Source of the DNA: Clostridia bacterium | GTDB taxonomy: Bacteria > Bacillota > Clostridia > Christensenellales > CAG-138 | DNA length: 64,000 nucleotides | Reading direction: 5' to 3' | Assembly (NCBI GenBank): GCA_030526425.1 | Contig: JAUNCT010000003.1 | Coordinates: 45,795-109,794 of the forward strand | In this document: positions 40,888 through 49,889 of the stretch, piece by piece | Layout: each line of letters starts with the position of its first letter | Numbering within the stretch: the stretch's first letter is position 1 | Made by a program: the position numbers and the translations under genes | The notes under the pieces: generated by a model | Databases searched by the model: none | What the model was told of the DNA's origin: nothing | The model's input: the letters and a program-made list of their open reading frames with translations, nothing else

Positions 40888-43217
40888 GGCGGCGCGATTC
40901 CGGGAAGGGGCGCGGCGTACTGACGAAAAAGCTGTTCCGGGACATGCGGCAGAGCGCGATGCAGTTTTTCGCCATGCTGATGCTGTGCTTTCTCGGCACC
41001 TGGACCCTTGCGGGGCTCGATGCCAACTGGCGCATGATGGAGCTTTCCTTCGATACTTACTTCACCGAACAGAACCTCGCGGACCTTTGGGTGCGCGGCA
41101 GCGGGTTCAGCCCGGAGGAACGCAAGAAGGTCGCGCACCTTGAATCGGTGGATACGCTCATTCCCCGCACGAACCTCACGGTGGATTGCCCGGAGCTCGG
41201 TGACACGACGACGCTGAACCTCATCGCCTTCGACGGCGCGATGGCGGTCAACACGCCGATCGTCCGTTCGGGCGCGCCGCTTGTCCCGGGGGATGTCCGC
41301 GGTCTTCTGCTGGAGGAGCAGTTTGCGGACGCCCATGGTCTGACCCCCGGGGACCGCATCACATTGCGGTTGCCGACCGGCGATACCGATTTCACCATCC
41401 GCGGCATCGTCCTTTCCCCCGAGTTCATCGTCACGAGCAACGATGCGGGCACGAACCCCGAGACCTTCGGCTTCGCACTCGCGGACCGGAGCGCGGTCGC
41501 AAACCTGCCCGTGAACGAATTCATCCTCAAGCTGAAGCCCGGCACGACGCCGGACAGCATGAAGCCCGTGCTTTCCGACCTGTTGCCCGGGACGGCGGTT
41601 TTGACCGAACGGACGAACGGCGGCACCTCGTTCGCACGGAACTTCGTCGAGATGTTCCGCGCGATGTGCTATATCTTCCCAGTGCTCGTTTACGCGGTGG
41701 CGACGATGATCGTGGTTTCGACGCTGAGCCGCATGATCGAGAACCAGCGCATCCAGATGGGCACGCTCAAAGCGCTCGGCTACGGGAACGCGAAGATCCG
41801 CAACCACTACCTTTCTTACGCGCTCGTGCCCTCGCTCGCGGGTTCGCTCATCGGTCTCATCGCGGCGCAGTTCACCCTGCCCGACATCATTTGGGGGATC
41901 ATGACGCACAACGCGCGCATGCCCTACAAGCTGCGCCCGCAAATCTCGCCGCTGAGTTGGGCGGCGTTCGTGGGCACGGTACTGCTGAGCCTGTTCGTTT
42001 GCCTTGTCGTTTACCGGAAGGCCGCGCGGGAATGCACGGCGGAGCTGCTCCGTCCGAAGCCGCCGAAAAGCGGCACACGCATCCTGCTCGAACGGTGGCG
42101 CGGCTTTTGGGAACGGCTGTCCTTCAACGGGAAGATGGTCGTACGCAACATCTTCCGCAACAAGGGTCGTTCCTTCCTGTCGGCGGTGGGCATCTTCTGC
42201 TGCAACATGCTGATCGTTTGCTCGTTCAGCCTGCAGGATTCGATCCCGCAGTTCATCAACGATTATTACACCAAGACCCGCGCTTACGATGTCGAGGCGG
42301 TTTTGAAGACCGGTAAAGCCGGCGATCTTGCCGCTTACCGCGCACGCATGGGTGCGGAGATCGTCGACGGGCAGATGCAGAAAAGCGTTTCCGTCATCGG
42401 TCCGCTCGGTTCCAGGACCTGCCCGCTCACGGTCCTGCCGGATGATGTCCGGACGGTCCGTCTCGGGAAAGGCGGCACGGAGACGGAACTCCCGGACACG
42501 GGAGCCAGTGTCAGCGAGAAGCTGTGCCGCATCCTCGGAGTGGAACCCGGAGACACGCTGACGGTGTACTTCGTCGGCGATACCGAACCCGTGGTTCTCC
42601 CCGTCCGTTCGGTCGCGGATACGAGCATCGGTCAGGGGATCTTTCTCGGAGAGTCCGCCTGGAACGCGCTGAGAAAGGGACCGTTCGTTCCGACCTCCCT
42701 GCTCATCCGCGGACCTTCGGACCGCCTGATGCACGAGCTCAACGAATCGGACGCGGTCTCGGAATTGAAATACCCTTCGGAGCAGAACAAAAAGAACCTG
42801 AGCATCATGGATTCGACGACGACGATCTTCTCGATCCTCTCGGGGGCGGCGCTGCTGCTTGCTTTCATCATCTGCTACAACATGGGGCTGATGAACTTCA
42901 CCGAGCGCACGCGCGACTACGCGACGCTGAAGGTGCTCGGGTACCATCAGAAGGAGATCCGCAGGATCATGATGCGGGAACAGCAGCTCATCTCCGTCCC
43001 CGCGACGCTGCTCGGCGTTTGGCCCGGCATGCTGCTGACCGACATCATTCTGAAGCTGTGCGAATTCGAAAACATGGTGTTCTCCTCATCGTTCAAACCG
43101 CTTTCCGTCATCGGCGCGTGCGCGATCTCGATCCTGTTCGCGTGGGCGATCGAAGCCCTGCTGACGCTGAAGGTGAAAAAGATCGACATGGTCGAAGCGC
43201 TGAAATCCGTGGAATGA
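40881..43217 (+). CDS. FtsX-like permease 1
   Basis: A 778-residue ABC permease with two FtsX domains: a helix near the N-terminus, a large external domain (residues about 50-260), three helices (about 270-400), a second external domain and three closing helices. RIQMGTLKALGYGNAKIRNHY and YATLKVLGYHQKEIRRIM are the coupling helices that contact the ATPase. The start ATG at 40881 overlaps the ATPase stop. The C-terminus KKIDMVEALKSVE is shared with the next gene. The cargo is unknown. Confidence 0.87.
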   Translation: MVRRRDSGKGRGVLTKKLFRDMRQSAMQFFAMLMLCFLGTWTLAGLDANWRMMELSFDTYFTEQNLADLWVRGSGFSPEERKKVAHLESVDTLIPRTNLTVDCPELGDTTTLNLIAFDGAMAVNTPIVRSGAPLVPGDVRGLLLEEQFADAHGLTPGDRITLRLPTGDTDFTIRGIVLSPEFIVTSNDAGTNPETFGFALADRSAVANLPVNEFILKLKPGTTPDSMKPVLSDLLPGTAVLTERTNGGTSFARNFVEMFRAMCYIFPVLVYAVATMIVVSTLSRMIENQRIQMGTLKALGYGNAKIRNHYLSYALVPSLAGSLIGLIAAQFTLPDIIWGIMTHNARMPYKLRPQISPLSWAAFVGTVLLSLFVCLVVYRKAARECTAELLRPKPPKSGTRILLERWRGFWERLSFNGKMVVRNIFRNKGRSFLSAVGIFCCNMLIVCSFSLQDSIPQFINDYYTKTRAYDVEAVLKTGKAGDLAAYRARMGAEIVDGQMQKSVSVIGPLGSRTCPLTVLPDDVRTVRLGKGGTETELPDTGASVSEKLCRILGVEPGDTLTVYFVGDTEPVVLPVRSVADTSIGQGIFLGESAWNALRKGPFVPTSLLIRGPSDRLMHELNESDAVSELKYPSEQNKKNLSIMDSTTTIFSILSGAALLLAFIICYNMGLMNFTERTRDYATLKVLGYHQKEIRRIMMREQQLISVPATLLGVWPGMLLTDIILKLCEFENMVFSSSFKPLSVIGACAISILFAWAIEALLTLKVKKIDMVEALKSVE

Positions 43218-43233
43218 GGACGGTGCGACCCGT

Positions 43234-45573
43234 ATGACAAAACAACCATCCAAGACAAAACGCGCCCGCGGCGTTCTCACGAAAAAGCTGCTCCGCGATA
43301 TGCGGCAAAGCGCGATGCAGTTCTTCGCGCTGTTCGTGCTTTGTTTTCTCGGCACATTCGTTTTTGCGGGGCTGGACGCGAACTGGCGTACGCTCGATCT
43401 TTCCTTCGGCACCTACTTCACCGAAAACAACATCGCCGACCTTTGGGTGAAGAGCACGGGGCTCACGGCGGAGGAGCTGCGGAAGCTCTCCCACACGCCG
43501 GGCGTTGCCGACGCGATCGCCCGCACGAACCTGAACGCCGAGTGTCCGGACCTTGCGGGCAACGTCACGCTGAACCTGATGGCTTTCGAAGGCGAGTCCC
43601 GGATCAATATCCCGTACCTCCGCGCGGGGGCGTTGCTTTCCGAGGGCGACCGCCGCGGGATCCTTTTGGAAGAACAATTCGCCGACGCGCACGGGCTGCA
43701 CCCGGGTGACCGCATCACGCTGCGGCTCCCCACGGGCGATGCGGACTTCACCATCCGCGGGACCGTGCTTTCCCCCGAATACATCGTCACGAGCAACGAC
43801 GTGGGACCGGACCCGAATACCTTCGGTTTCGCCATCGCCGACCGCAGTGCTGTGCAAGCTTTGCCGCTGAACGAGCTGCTGCTGAAGACGGGCCTTGGGA
43901 CCGACACGGACGCGCTGCGCGAAACCCTGAACGCAACGTATCCAGGGATGCTGTTCCAAACCGTTGCGACGAACCCCGGAACGGCGACCGCGCAGAGCTT
44001 CGTGACGATGTTCCAAGCGCTGTGCTTCGTGTTCCCCGTGTTGGCATACGCGGTCGCGGTGCTGATCGTCGTCACCACGCTGACACGGATGATCGAGAAC
44101 CAGCGCATTCAGATCGGCACGCTCAAAGCGCTCGGGTTCCCGGGAAACAAGATCCGCAACCATTACCTGACTTACGCGCTCGTCCCCTCGCTGACAGGTT
44201 CGCTGCTCGGGCTCATCCTCGGGCGGATCTCCATCCCGGGTCTCGTTTGGAGCATTCTCGGGCACAACGCGCGCATGCCGTACATGCTGCGCCCGCCGGT
44301 ATCCGCGCTGAGTTGGGCGGCGCTGCTGATCACGGTGTTGCTGAGCCTCGCGGTCTGCGGCTTCGTTTACCGCAAAGCATCGCATGAGACCGCCGCGGAG
44401 CTGCTTCGCCCGAAGCCGCCGAAGAGCGGCACGCGCATCCTGTTGGAACGGTGGACGGGCTTGTGGCGCCGGCTTTCCTTCAACGGGAAGATGGTCGTCC
44501 GCAACATCTTCCGCAACAAGGGGCGCTCCCTGCTGTCCCTGACCGGGATCCTCTGCTGCAATATGCTGATCGTCTGCTCGTTCAGCCTGCAGGATTCCTT
44601 TTCTCGTTTCATCGGCGCGCACTTCACCGAAGGGCTCGCCTACGACGTCCGCGCCGACCTCAAGAGCGGTGCCGCGGACAGGCTCTCCTCCTACCGGGTC
44701 CGCATGGATGCGGAAAGCGTTGAGGGCATTATGGAAAAAAGCGTTTCCGTGACCGGGAACGGACAGACGCGGGTATGCCTGATGACGGCGATCCCCCAAG
44801 GACAGCAGTCGATCCGCCTTGGCGCGGGGCACGAAAACGTTCCCTTGCCGGACAACGGCGCGCTGGTGAGCAGGAAGCTCTGCGAGGAGCTCGGCGTGGT
44901 GCCCGGAGATACGCTCTCCGTGGCGCTCACGGGGGACCCGGAGCCGGTCGCGCTGCGCATCGAAGCGTATGCGGAAACGACCATCGGTCAGGGCATCTAC
45001 CTGTCGGACACCGCATGGAACGCGCTCCGGAAGGGCCCGTTCGTTCCGACCGCGCTGCTGCTCGGGAACCCTTCCGACGCGCTGGTCGCCGAGCTGTCCG
45101 CATCGGACGATGTCGCGGAGCTGAAGTACCCGTCGCGGCAACATGCGCAAACCCTGAGCATCATGGACACGACCGCCACCGCGTTCACGATCTTCTCCCT
45201 CGTGGCGTTGCTGCTGTCCTTCGTCATTTGCTACAACATGGGGCTGATGAACTTTGCGGAGCGCACACGCGACTACGCAACGCTGAAGGTTCTGGGGTAC
45301 CACCAACGGGAGATCCGCCGCCTGATGATGCGCGAGCAGCAGATCATCTCCGTCGTCGCGACGCTGCTCGGGATCTATCCCGGCATGGTCCTCACGGACG
45401 TGATCCTCAAGATGTGCGAATACGACAACATGGTGTTCACCGCCATGTTCAAAAATTCCTCGATCGTTCTCGCCTGTGCGATCTCCATCGCGTTCGCGTG
45501 GTTCACGCAGGCGTTGCTGACGACCAAGGTGAAAAAGATCGACATGGTCGAATCACTGAAATCCGTAGAATAA
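43234..45573 (+). CDS. FtsX-like permease 2
   Basis: A 779-residue paralogue of the preceding permease, alike along its whole length (roughly half the residues by eye, including RIQIGTLKALGFPGNKIRNHY and YATLKVLGYHQREIRRLM). The two probably form a heterodimer with one ATPase dimer, as in several antimicrobial peptide exporters. It lies 16 nt after the first copy and 17 nt before the adaptor gene. The upstream ribosome binding site is weak (GAGGA), which suggests coupling to the first permease. Confidence 0.87.
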   Translation: MTKQPSKTKRARGVLTKKLLRDMRQSAMQFFALFVLCFLGTFVFAGLDANWRTLDLSFGTYFTENNIADLWVKSTGLTAEELRKLSHTPGVADAIARTNLNAECPDLAGNVTLNLMAFEGESRINIPYLRAGALLSEGDRRGILLEEQFADAHGLHPGDRITLRLPTGDADFTIRGTVLSPEYIVTSNDVGPDPNTFGFAIADRSAVQALPLNELLLKTGLGTDTDALRETLNATYPGMLFQTVATNPGTATAQSFVTMFQALCFVFPVLAYAVAVLIVVTTLTRMIENQRIQIGTLKALGFPGNKIRNHYLTYALVPSLTGSLLGLILGRISIPGLVWSILGHNARMPYMLRPPVSALSWAALLITVLLSLAVCGFVYRKASHETAAELLRPKPPKSGTRILLERWTGLWRRLSFNGKMVVRNIFRNKGRSLLSLTGILCCNMLIVCSFSLQDSFSRFIGAHFTEGLAYDVRADLKSGAADRLSSYRVRMDAESVEGIMEKSVSVTGNGQTRVCLMTAIPQGQQSIRLGAGHENVPLPDNGALVSRKLCEELGVVPGDTLSVALTGDPEPVALRIEAYAETTIGQGIYLSDTAWNALRKGPFVPTALLLGNPSDALVAELSASDDVAELKYPSRQHAQTLSIMDTTATAFTIFSLVALLLSFVICYNMGLMNFAERTRDYATLKVLGYHQREIRRLMMREQQIISVVATLLGIYPGMVLTDVILKMCEYDNMVFTAMFKNSSIVLACAISIAFAWFTQALLTTKVKKIDMVESLKSVE

Positions 45574-45590
45574 AGAAAGAAGAAAGGTCT

Positions 45591-46658
45591 ATGAAAAAAC
45601 ACATTTCGCTTTGTCTTACCGCCCTGACCCTCGCCTGCCTGTGCCCCGTTGCGCTGGCGGAACCCGACCTGAGCCAATACACCTTGACGGACGCGACCGT
45701 GCAGGCCGCGAGCCACACCGACCTCACCGCACCTTGCGCGGGAACGCTTCTCCCCTTCGACCTCGAAGCCGGTGACCCGGTGACCGCGGGACAGACCCTG
45801 TTCACCTACCTGACCGAATCCGTGACCGCGCCCGAAAACGGCAAAGTGACCGCGCTGTTCGCAGCCGCCGGTGACGACGCTGCGGCAGTCTCCGCGACCT
45901 ACGGCAAGGTCGCCTCGGTCGAACCCGCCAACGCGATGCGCATCCACGCGAGCATCGCGGGCGCCGCGAACGAGGAGGAGAACAAGTTCCTCCACGTCGG
46001 CGAAACGCTCTACTTCGAATCCACCAAGAGCGGCAAAGAGAAAGGCACCGGCCGCGTGATCGCGGTGAACGGCGCGCAGTACACGGTGGAGATCCTTTCG
46101 GGGACCTTCGAGAACAACGAGACCCTGACGCTGTACCGCAACGTGAACCGCACCGCGGGCGAAAAGGTCGGCAAGGGCACCGTCGTGCGGCGCGACCCGG
46201 TCTCCGTCGGTGCGCAGGGCATCATCACCGAGGTGCTTGCGAAAGAGGGACGCACCGTGAAAGCAGGCGAAACGCTGTTCAAAGTGCTGCCCGGCTGCAC
46301 CGAACACGGAATCCAGCCCGTGGTGCAGTCGGCAACGGACGGCGTCGTCGCGCAGGTGGCGGTCGGCTCCGGTCAGCCCGTCGCGAAGGGACAGCTGCTG
46401 TGCCGCATTTACGACACGGAGTCGCTTGAGCTCGTTGCAGAGGTCGATGAGATGGACCTCAGGAACGTTTCCGTTGGCAGCACCGTTCCGTTCACGCTCG
46501 ACACCGACCCCGCGAACATCCTTTCCGGCGAGGTGACCGAGATCTCCGCCCTCGGCGTGCGCAAGCAGAACGCCTCCTATTACACCGTGCGCGTGAAGCT
46601 GTACAACGTGCCGTGCCGTCTCGGGCAGAGTGCGAGCCTGTACCTGCCCAAGTCCTGA
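45591..46658 (+). CDS. MacA/HlyD-like export adaptor
   Basis: A 355-residue exported protein with a signal peptide (MKKHISLCLTALTLACLCP, cleavage near ALAEP) and two lipoyl/barrel-sandwich halves (AGTLLPFDLEAGDPVTAGQT; SATDGVVAQVAVGSGQPVAK). This is the layout of periplasmic adaptor proteins of MacAB-type exporters. In a single-membrane cell it would sit outside and guide substrate from the permease pair. The ATG at 45591 follows AGAAAGG. It lies between permease 2 and the TetR gene in one operon. Its coiled coil is short or absent. Confidence 0.8.
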   Translation: MKKHISLCLTALTLACLCPVALAEPDLSQYTLTDATVQAASHTDLTAPCAGTLLPFDLEAGDPVTAGQTLFTYLTESVTAPENGKVTALFAAAGDDAAAVSATYGKVASVEPANAMRIHASIAGAANEEENKFLHVGETLYFESTKSGKEKGTGRVIAVNGAQYTVEILSGTFENNETLTLYRNVNRTAGEKVGKGTVVRRDPVSVGAQGIITEVLAKEGRTVKAGETLFKVLPGCTEHGIQPVVQSATDGVVAQVAVGSGQPVAKGQLLCRIYDTESLELVAEVDEMDLRNVSVGSTVPFTLDTDPANILSGEVTEISALGVRKQNASYYTVRVKLYNVPCRLGQSASLYLPKS

Positions 46659-46673
46659 CGGGAGGAGGCGCAC

Positions 46674-47270
46674 ATGGCCGCCGCATTCACCGAAGCCGAA
46701 AAGCAGAACATCCGCAAGGCACTGCTTTCCGCCGCGAAAAAATACGCCCGCACCGTGGGCATGAAAAAGACCTCCGTCGAGATGCTCGCGGAGGACGCCG
46801 GGATCTCGAAAGGCGCGTTCTACGCGTTTTTCGAGACGAAGGAGCACCTGTTCCTCGCGATGCTCGAAGACTGGCAGGATGATATCTACCGCATCGTGCG
46901 CGACAGTTACGAAAAGCAGCCCGAGCTGCCGCTCACCGAGCGCATCGGCGGGATGATCGAAACGGCGCTGAAGCTTTCCCGCGAGGAGTCGCTCCCCCGC
47001 TTCGTGCGGGAGGATGTGCCGGCACTGATCCGGAAGCTCCCGCCCGAGATCGTTGCCGAACACCACAAAAGCGACGAGGAACGGCTGTATGAGATCATCG
47101 AACTGACAGGCGTCAGGCTGAAGGTGCCGAAGGAGACTGTGATCGCCGTGATCCGCGTGCTGCTGAAGAGCCTGCTGTTCGCCGAGGAGATCGGCCCCGC
47201 GTACCCGGATGCGATCCGCACGCTGGTGTTGAGCAGCTGCGGGCAGCTGATCGAAACCGAAGAACGATGA
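46674..47270 (+). CDS. TetR/AcrR-family regulator
   Basis: A 198-residue TetR-family repressor. The N-terminal helix-turn-helix reads MKKTSVEMLAEDAGISKGAFYAFFETKEHLF, shown here only as landmarks: TSVEMLAEDAG and SKGAFYAFF. The remaining helical domain would bind a ligand, perhaps the exporter substrate. It is the last gene of the ABC export operon, 15 nt after the adaptor, and probably controls the operon through the inverted repeat at the promoter. GGGAGGAGG precedes the ATG. Confidence 0.88.
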   Translation: MAAAFTEAEKQNIRKALLSAAKKYARTVGMKKTSVEMLAEDAGISKGAFYAFFETKEHLFLAMLEDWQDDIYRIVRDSYEKQPELPLTERIGGMIETALKLSREESLPRFVREDVPALIRKLPPEIVAEHHKSDEERLYEIIELTGVRLKVPKETVIAVIRVLLKSLLFAEEIGPAYPDAIRTLVLSSCGQLIETEER

Positions 47271-47277
47271 ACGAAAA

Positions 47278-47309
47278 CCGCGAACGGAACCGGTCCGTTC
47301 GCGGCTTTC
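47278..47309 (+). terminator. Terminator of the ABC export operon
   Basis: Perfect 11-bp stem CCGCGAACGGA/TCCGTTCGCGG, loop of 5 nt, then CTTTCC. The T run is short. Confidence 0.65.
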
Positions 47310-47317
47310 CCATGGGA

Positions 47318-47358
47318 CGGAAAAGACCCCCGCAGGGCGATGCCCTGCGGGGGTCTTT
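47318..47358 (-). terminator. Terminator of flavin reductase 2
   Basis: A 17-bp perfect stem (47322-47338 with 47342-47358) around GAT is followed by TTTTCC on the minus strand. Confidence 0.82.
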
Positions 47359-47378
47359 CATTTCAAGTGCCGTTCGGT

Positions 47379-49709
47379 TCAGCCGAGGTTCTCCACGACC
47401 TTGCCGCCCGCAACGTAACCGGACATGAGCGCCCAGCCGTTGTCCGCGCCGCCGTAGGTGACGTACGCCTTTTCGGGGGTGTAAACAACGCCCTGACCGT
47501 CTGCGCCGACGCAGTAGAGACCGTTGATGACGGTTTCATGATCTGCCGCGAGGACCTGGAAGCTCTCGTTGATGTCGAGACCCGCGCAGGTGCCGTAGCA
47601 GTGCATACCGGCATGGATCGCGTAGTAAGGACCTTCTTCCATCGCAACGAGGAATTCGGCGGGCTTACCGAGCGCGTCTTCACCGGTCTTGCAGCCTTCG
47701 TTGTACTTATCGAGCTCCGCCTTGACGGTCGCGGGGTCGAGGTTCAGCTGCGCCGCAAGCTCTTCGATCGTATCCGCCTTGGAGATGAAGCCGGCCTTCA
47801 CGCCGTCGTCCATGACCTGCAGCGCGTTCGGGAGAACGGTGCCGCGCGGGATCGGGATCTTGAAGAGCAGGTTGTCGAAGTTGGACTTGATGTGCTGCAC
47901 GGTATCGTCGATATCGATGCCGTTGACCGCGATGTCCTCGATCATCGACTGGGTGACGATGACGGAGATATCGGGACCGCCCTTCCACGCGTCAAAGGTC
48001 GCGAGCTTGTTCTCGGGCAGGTAACGGACGCCCTTGGAGTTGACCGCGAAGACCTTCTCCCAGAAGCAGAGCATCGTGGGCAGGTCGCCTTCGCTCCACA
48101 CGCCGGGGAGGTTCGTTTTGGTGGTGCGCACGCCGGGGACTTCGACGTTCGGATAGCTGTTGAGGAAGCCGTCGGGTCCGAACAGGTGGCAGACGGGAGT
48201 CATGCCGATGTTGAACGTGCCCGCGCCGATGTCGATCGCCGCTTGGATCATCTTACCGTCGTTCTGCCAGGAACCGCAGATGTTCCACTTGCCCTTCAGC
48301 GGGTAGTACTCTTCGCCCAGGTAGGTCTTGCTCATCTCTTCGCTGCCCGCGAAGCCGCCCGTCGCGAGGATGACGCTCTTGGCGTTGATGATGTAGGTGG
48401 TGTTGGTGATGGGGTTATACGCCTTGACACCGGTGACGGTGTTGGTCGCCTTGTCGTAGATGAGTTCGGTGCCTTCGGTCTCGAGCATGTAGTCTCCGCC
48501 GTAGGCTTTGAATTTCATGTACAGGTGATCGAAGCAGCGCTGGAACGTATTCTTGTGGATACGGTTGTTGGTCTGCGTCGGAGCAAAGCGGTACTTGACG
48601 ATGAACGTCTTCGTTTCGCCGGTGTTGCCGCCGGAGAGACCGCCCGCGGGGGTGTTGAAGTCAAAACCGTTGTGACGGAGCCAATCCATCGCGGGACCGG
48701 ACTCGGTCATCATCAGCTTGATCATTTCGGGCTTTGCGAGCTGTACGCCCTCGGAAGAGGTGGTGTACGCCGTCCAGTCCTCATAGAGCGCATCGGCATC
48801 GACATAGTCTTCGCCGTTGTTCCATTCTTCCTGGAAGGTCTTCGGGTTGACGACGAGCGCTTCACTGGTGAAGATGGTCGTTCCGCCGTAGTTGCCCGCC
48901 TTGTCGATGGCGAGGACGGAAGCGTCGCTCTTCGGGTCCTTCTTGCGCATTTCCTGTGCGACGCGGAGCGCTGCATAGGAACCGGAACCGCCCATACCGA
49001 CGACGACCACGTCGTAGTTCAGCTCTTCGGTGGTGGCTTCGGGCTTGACGTTCTTCATGAACGCGGCGATCGCGCCTTCGGAAGAACCGCCCGCTTTGAG
49101 CGCCTGCTCGACCGCATCGGTCACGGCGCCGCGGACGCCCGCTGCGGAACCGGTCGCGCCGGTGATGGTATCGACCGCGAGGCTCTGGCTTGCGAGGATG
49201 CGCGGAACGAGCAGATCCGCCGCGTTCTCGAGCTTGACGGAAGACTCGTAGACGTTGCCCATGTCAACGACGATGTTGAGGATCTTGTCCTCGGAGACTT
49301 CGACGGTCGCCTTGATCTTTTCGACCTTGTTGAAGCCCCAAGCTTCGCCGGTGTAGAAGCCGGGCGCCATCTTCACGGTGACGTCGCCGCCCTTTGCCTG
49401 CGCGAGTGCGCTTTCCAAAGCGGTCTTGATCGCGTTCGAGGTGATGGTCGCACCCGCGACGCCGTCGACCGCGCCGTTGCCCTCGACGATCGCCTTGGGC
49501 ATTTCTTCGACCGCGCGCCCGCCGATGCCGGGGGTCTCGTTTGCGCCTTCGACCGCGCACTCCGCGATCTTGCCGCCATCCATCGTGATGCTCACCTTGA
49601 CGGTGCCGCCGAAGCCCTGTGCTTCCGCGGTGTAGGTTTCCGCCGCCATTGCGGGCACGGAGCCTGCGAGCATCCCGGCAACCAATACCATTGCCAGTGC
49701 CTTCTTCAT
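47379..49709 (-). CDS. Secreted flavin reductase 2 with two FMN-binding domains
   Basis: A 776-residue exported protein (signal peptide MKKALAMVLVAGMLAGSVP, cleavage near AMAAE). Two FMN-binding domains in tandem carry separate flavinylation motifs: DGVAGATITS (residue about 85) and DTITGATGSA (about 180). They precede a fumarate reductase-like FAD domain (VVVVGMGGSGSYAALR). Relatives usually have one FMN domain; the second would lengthen the electron relay. The family takes electrons from a membrane flavin system to reduce organic acids outside the cell. Its own promoter and terminator make it a single-gene unit. The acceptor is unknown. Confidence 0.88.
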   Translation of the reverse strand: MKKALAMVLVAGMLAGSVPAMAAETYTAEAQGFGGTVKVSITMDGGKIAECAVEGANETPGIGGRAVEEMPKAIVEGNGAVDGVAGATITSNAIKTALESALAQAKGGDVTVKMAPGFYTGEAWGFNKVEKIKATVEVSEDKILNIVVDMGNVYESSVKLENAADLLVPRILASQSLAVDTITGATGSAAGVRGAVTDAVEQALKAGGSSEGAIAAFMKNVKPEATTEELNYDVVVVGMGGSGSYAALRVAQEMRKKDPKSDASVLAIDKAGNYGGTTIFTSEALVVNPKTFQEEWNNGEDYVDADALYEDWTAYTTSSEGVQLAKPEMIKLMMTESGPAMDWLRHNGFDFNTPAGGLSGGNTGETKTFIVKYRFAPTQTNNRIHKNTFQRCFDHLYMKFKAYGGDYMLETEGTELIYDKATNTVTGVKAYNPITNTTYIINAKSVILATGGFAGSEEMSKTYLGEEYYPLKGKWNICGSWQNDGKMIQAAIDIGAGTFNIGMTPVCHLFGPDGFLNSYPNVEVPGVRTTKTNLPGVWSEGDLPTMLCFWEKVFAVNSKGVRYLPENKLATFDAWKGGPDISVIVTQSMIEDIAVNGIDIDDTVQHIKSNFDNLLFKIPIPRGTVLPNALQVMDDGVKAGFISKADTIEELAAQLNLDPATVKAELDKYNEGCKTGEDALGKPAEFLVAMEEGPYYAIHAGMHCYGTCAGLDINESFQVLAADHETVINGLYCVGADGQGVVYTPEKAYVTYGGADNGWALMSGYVAGGKVVENLG

Positions 49710-49780
49710 TTTGTTTCCCTCCCAAAATTTTCGGTGCGCGATGCAAACCTCGGTTTGAAACCGTGACCGTACATAGTTAA

Positions 49781-49809
49781 ATTCTATAATTATCGATAGT
49801 GAAAGTCAA
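49781..49809 (-). promoter_or_regulatory. Promoter of flavin reductase 2
   Basis: TTGACT (49804-49809), 17-nt spacer, TAGAAT (49781-49786) on the minus strand. A CGGTTT/AAACCG inverted repeat (49751-49763) in the leader may bind a regulator. Confidence 0.72.
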
Positions 49810-49835
49810 TATGCGAAACCGAAGTGTTGATATGC

Positions 49836-49872
49836 AAAAAGGACCCCGTCGGGAAAGACGGTGTCCTTTTTT
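49836..49872 (-). terminator. Terminator of the BMP-type protein gene
   Basis: AAAAAGGAC pairs with GTCCTTTTT, with an inner GTC/GAC pair, 18 nt after the stop; it could work in both directions. Confidence 0.8.
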
Positions 49873-49889
49873 GAGAATGTGCGATGTGC

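Noticed and set aside
49804..49809. Prophage or transposon boundary in the reductase region
   Set aside because: No integrase, transposase, terminal repeats or target duplications were seen; gene order is explained by ordinary operons.
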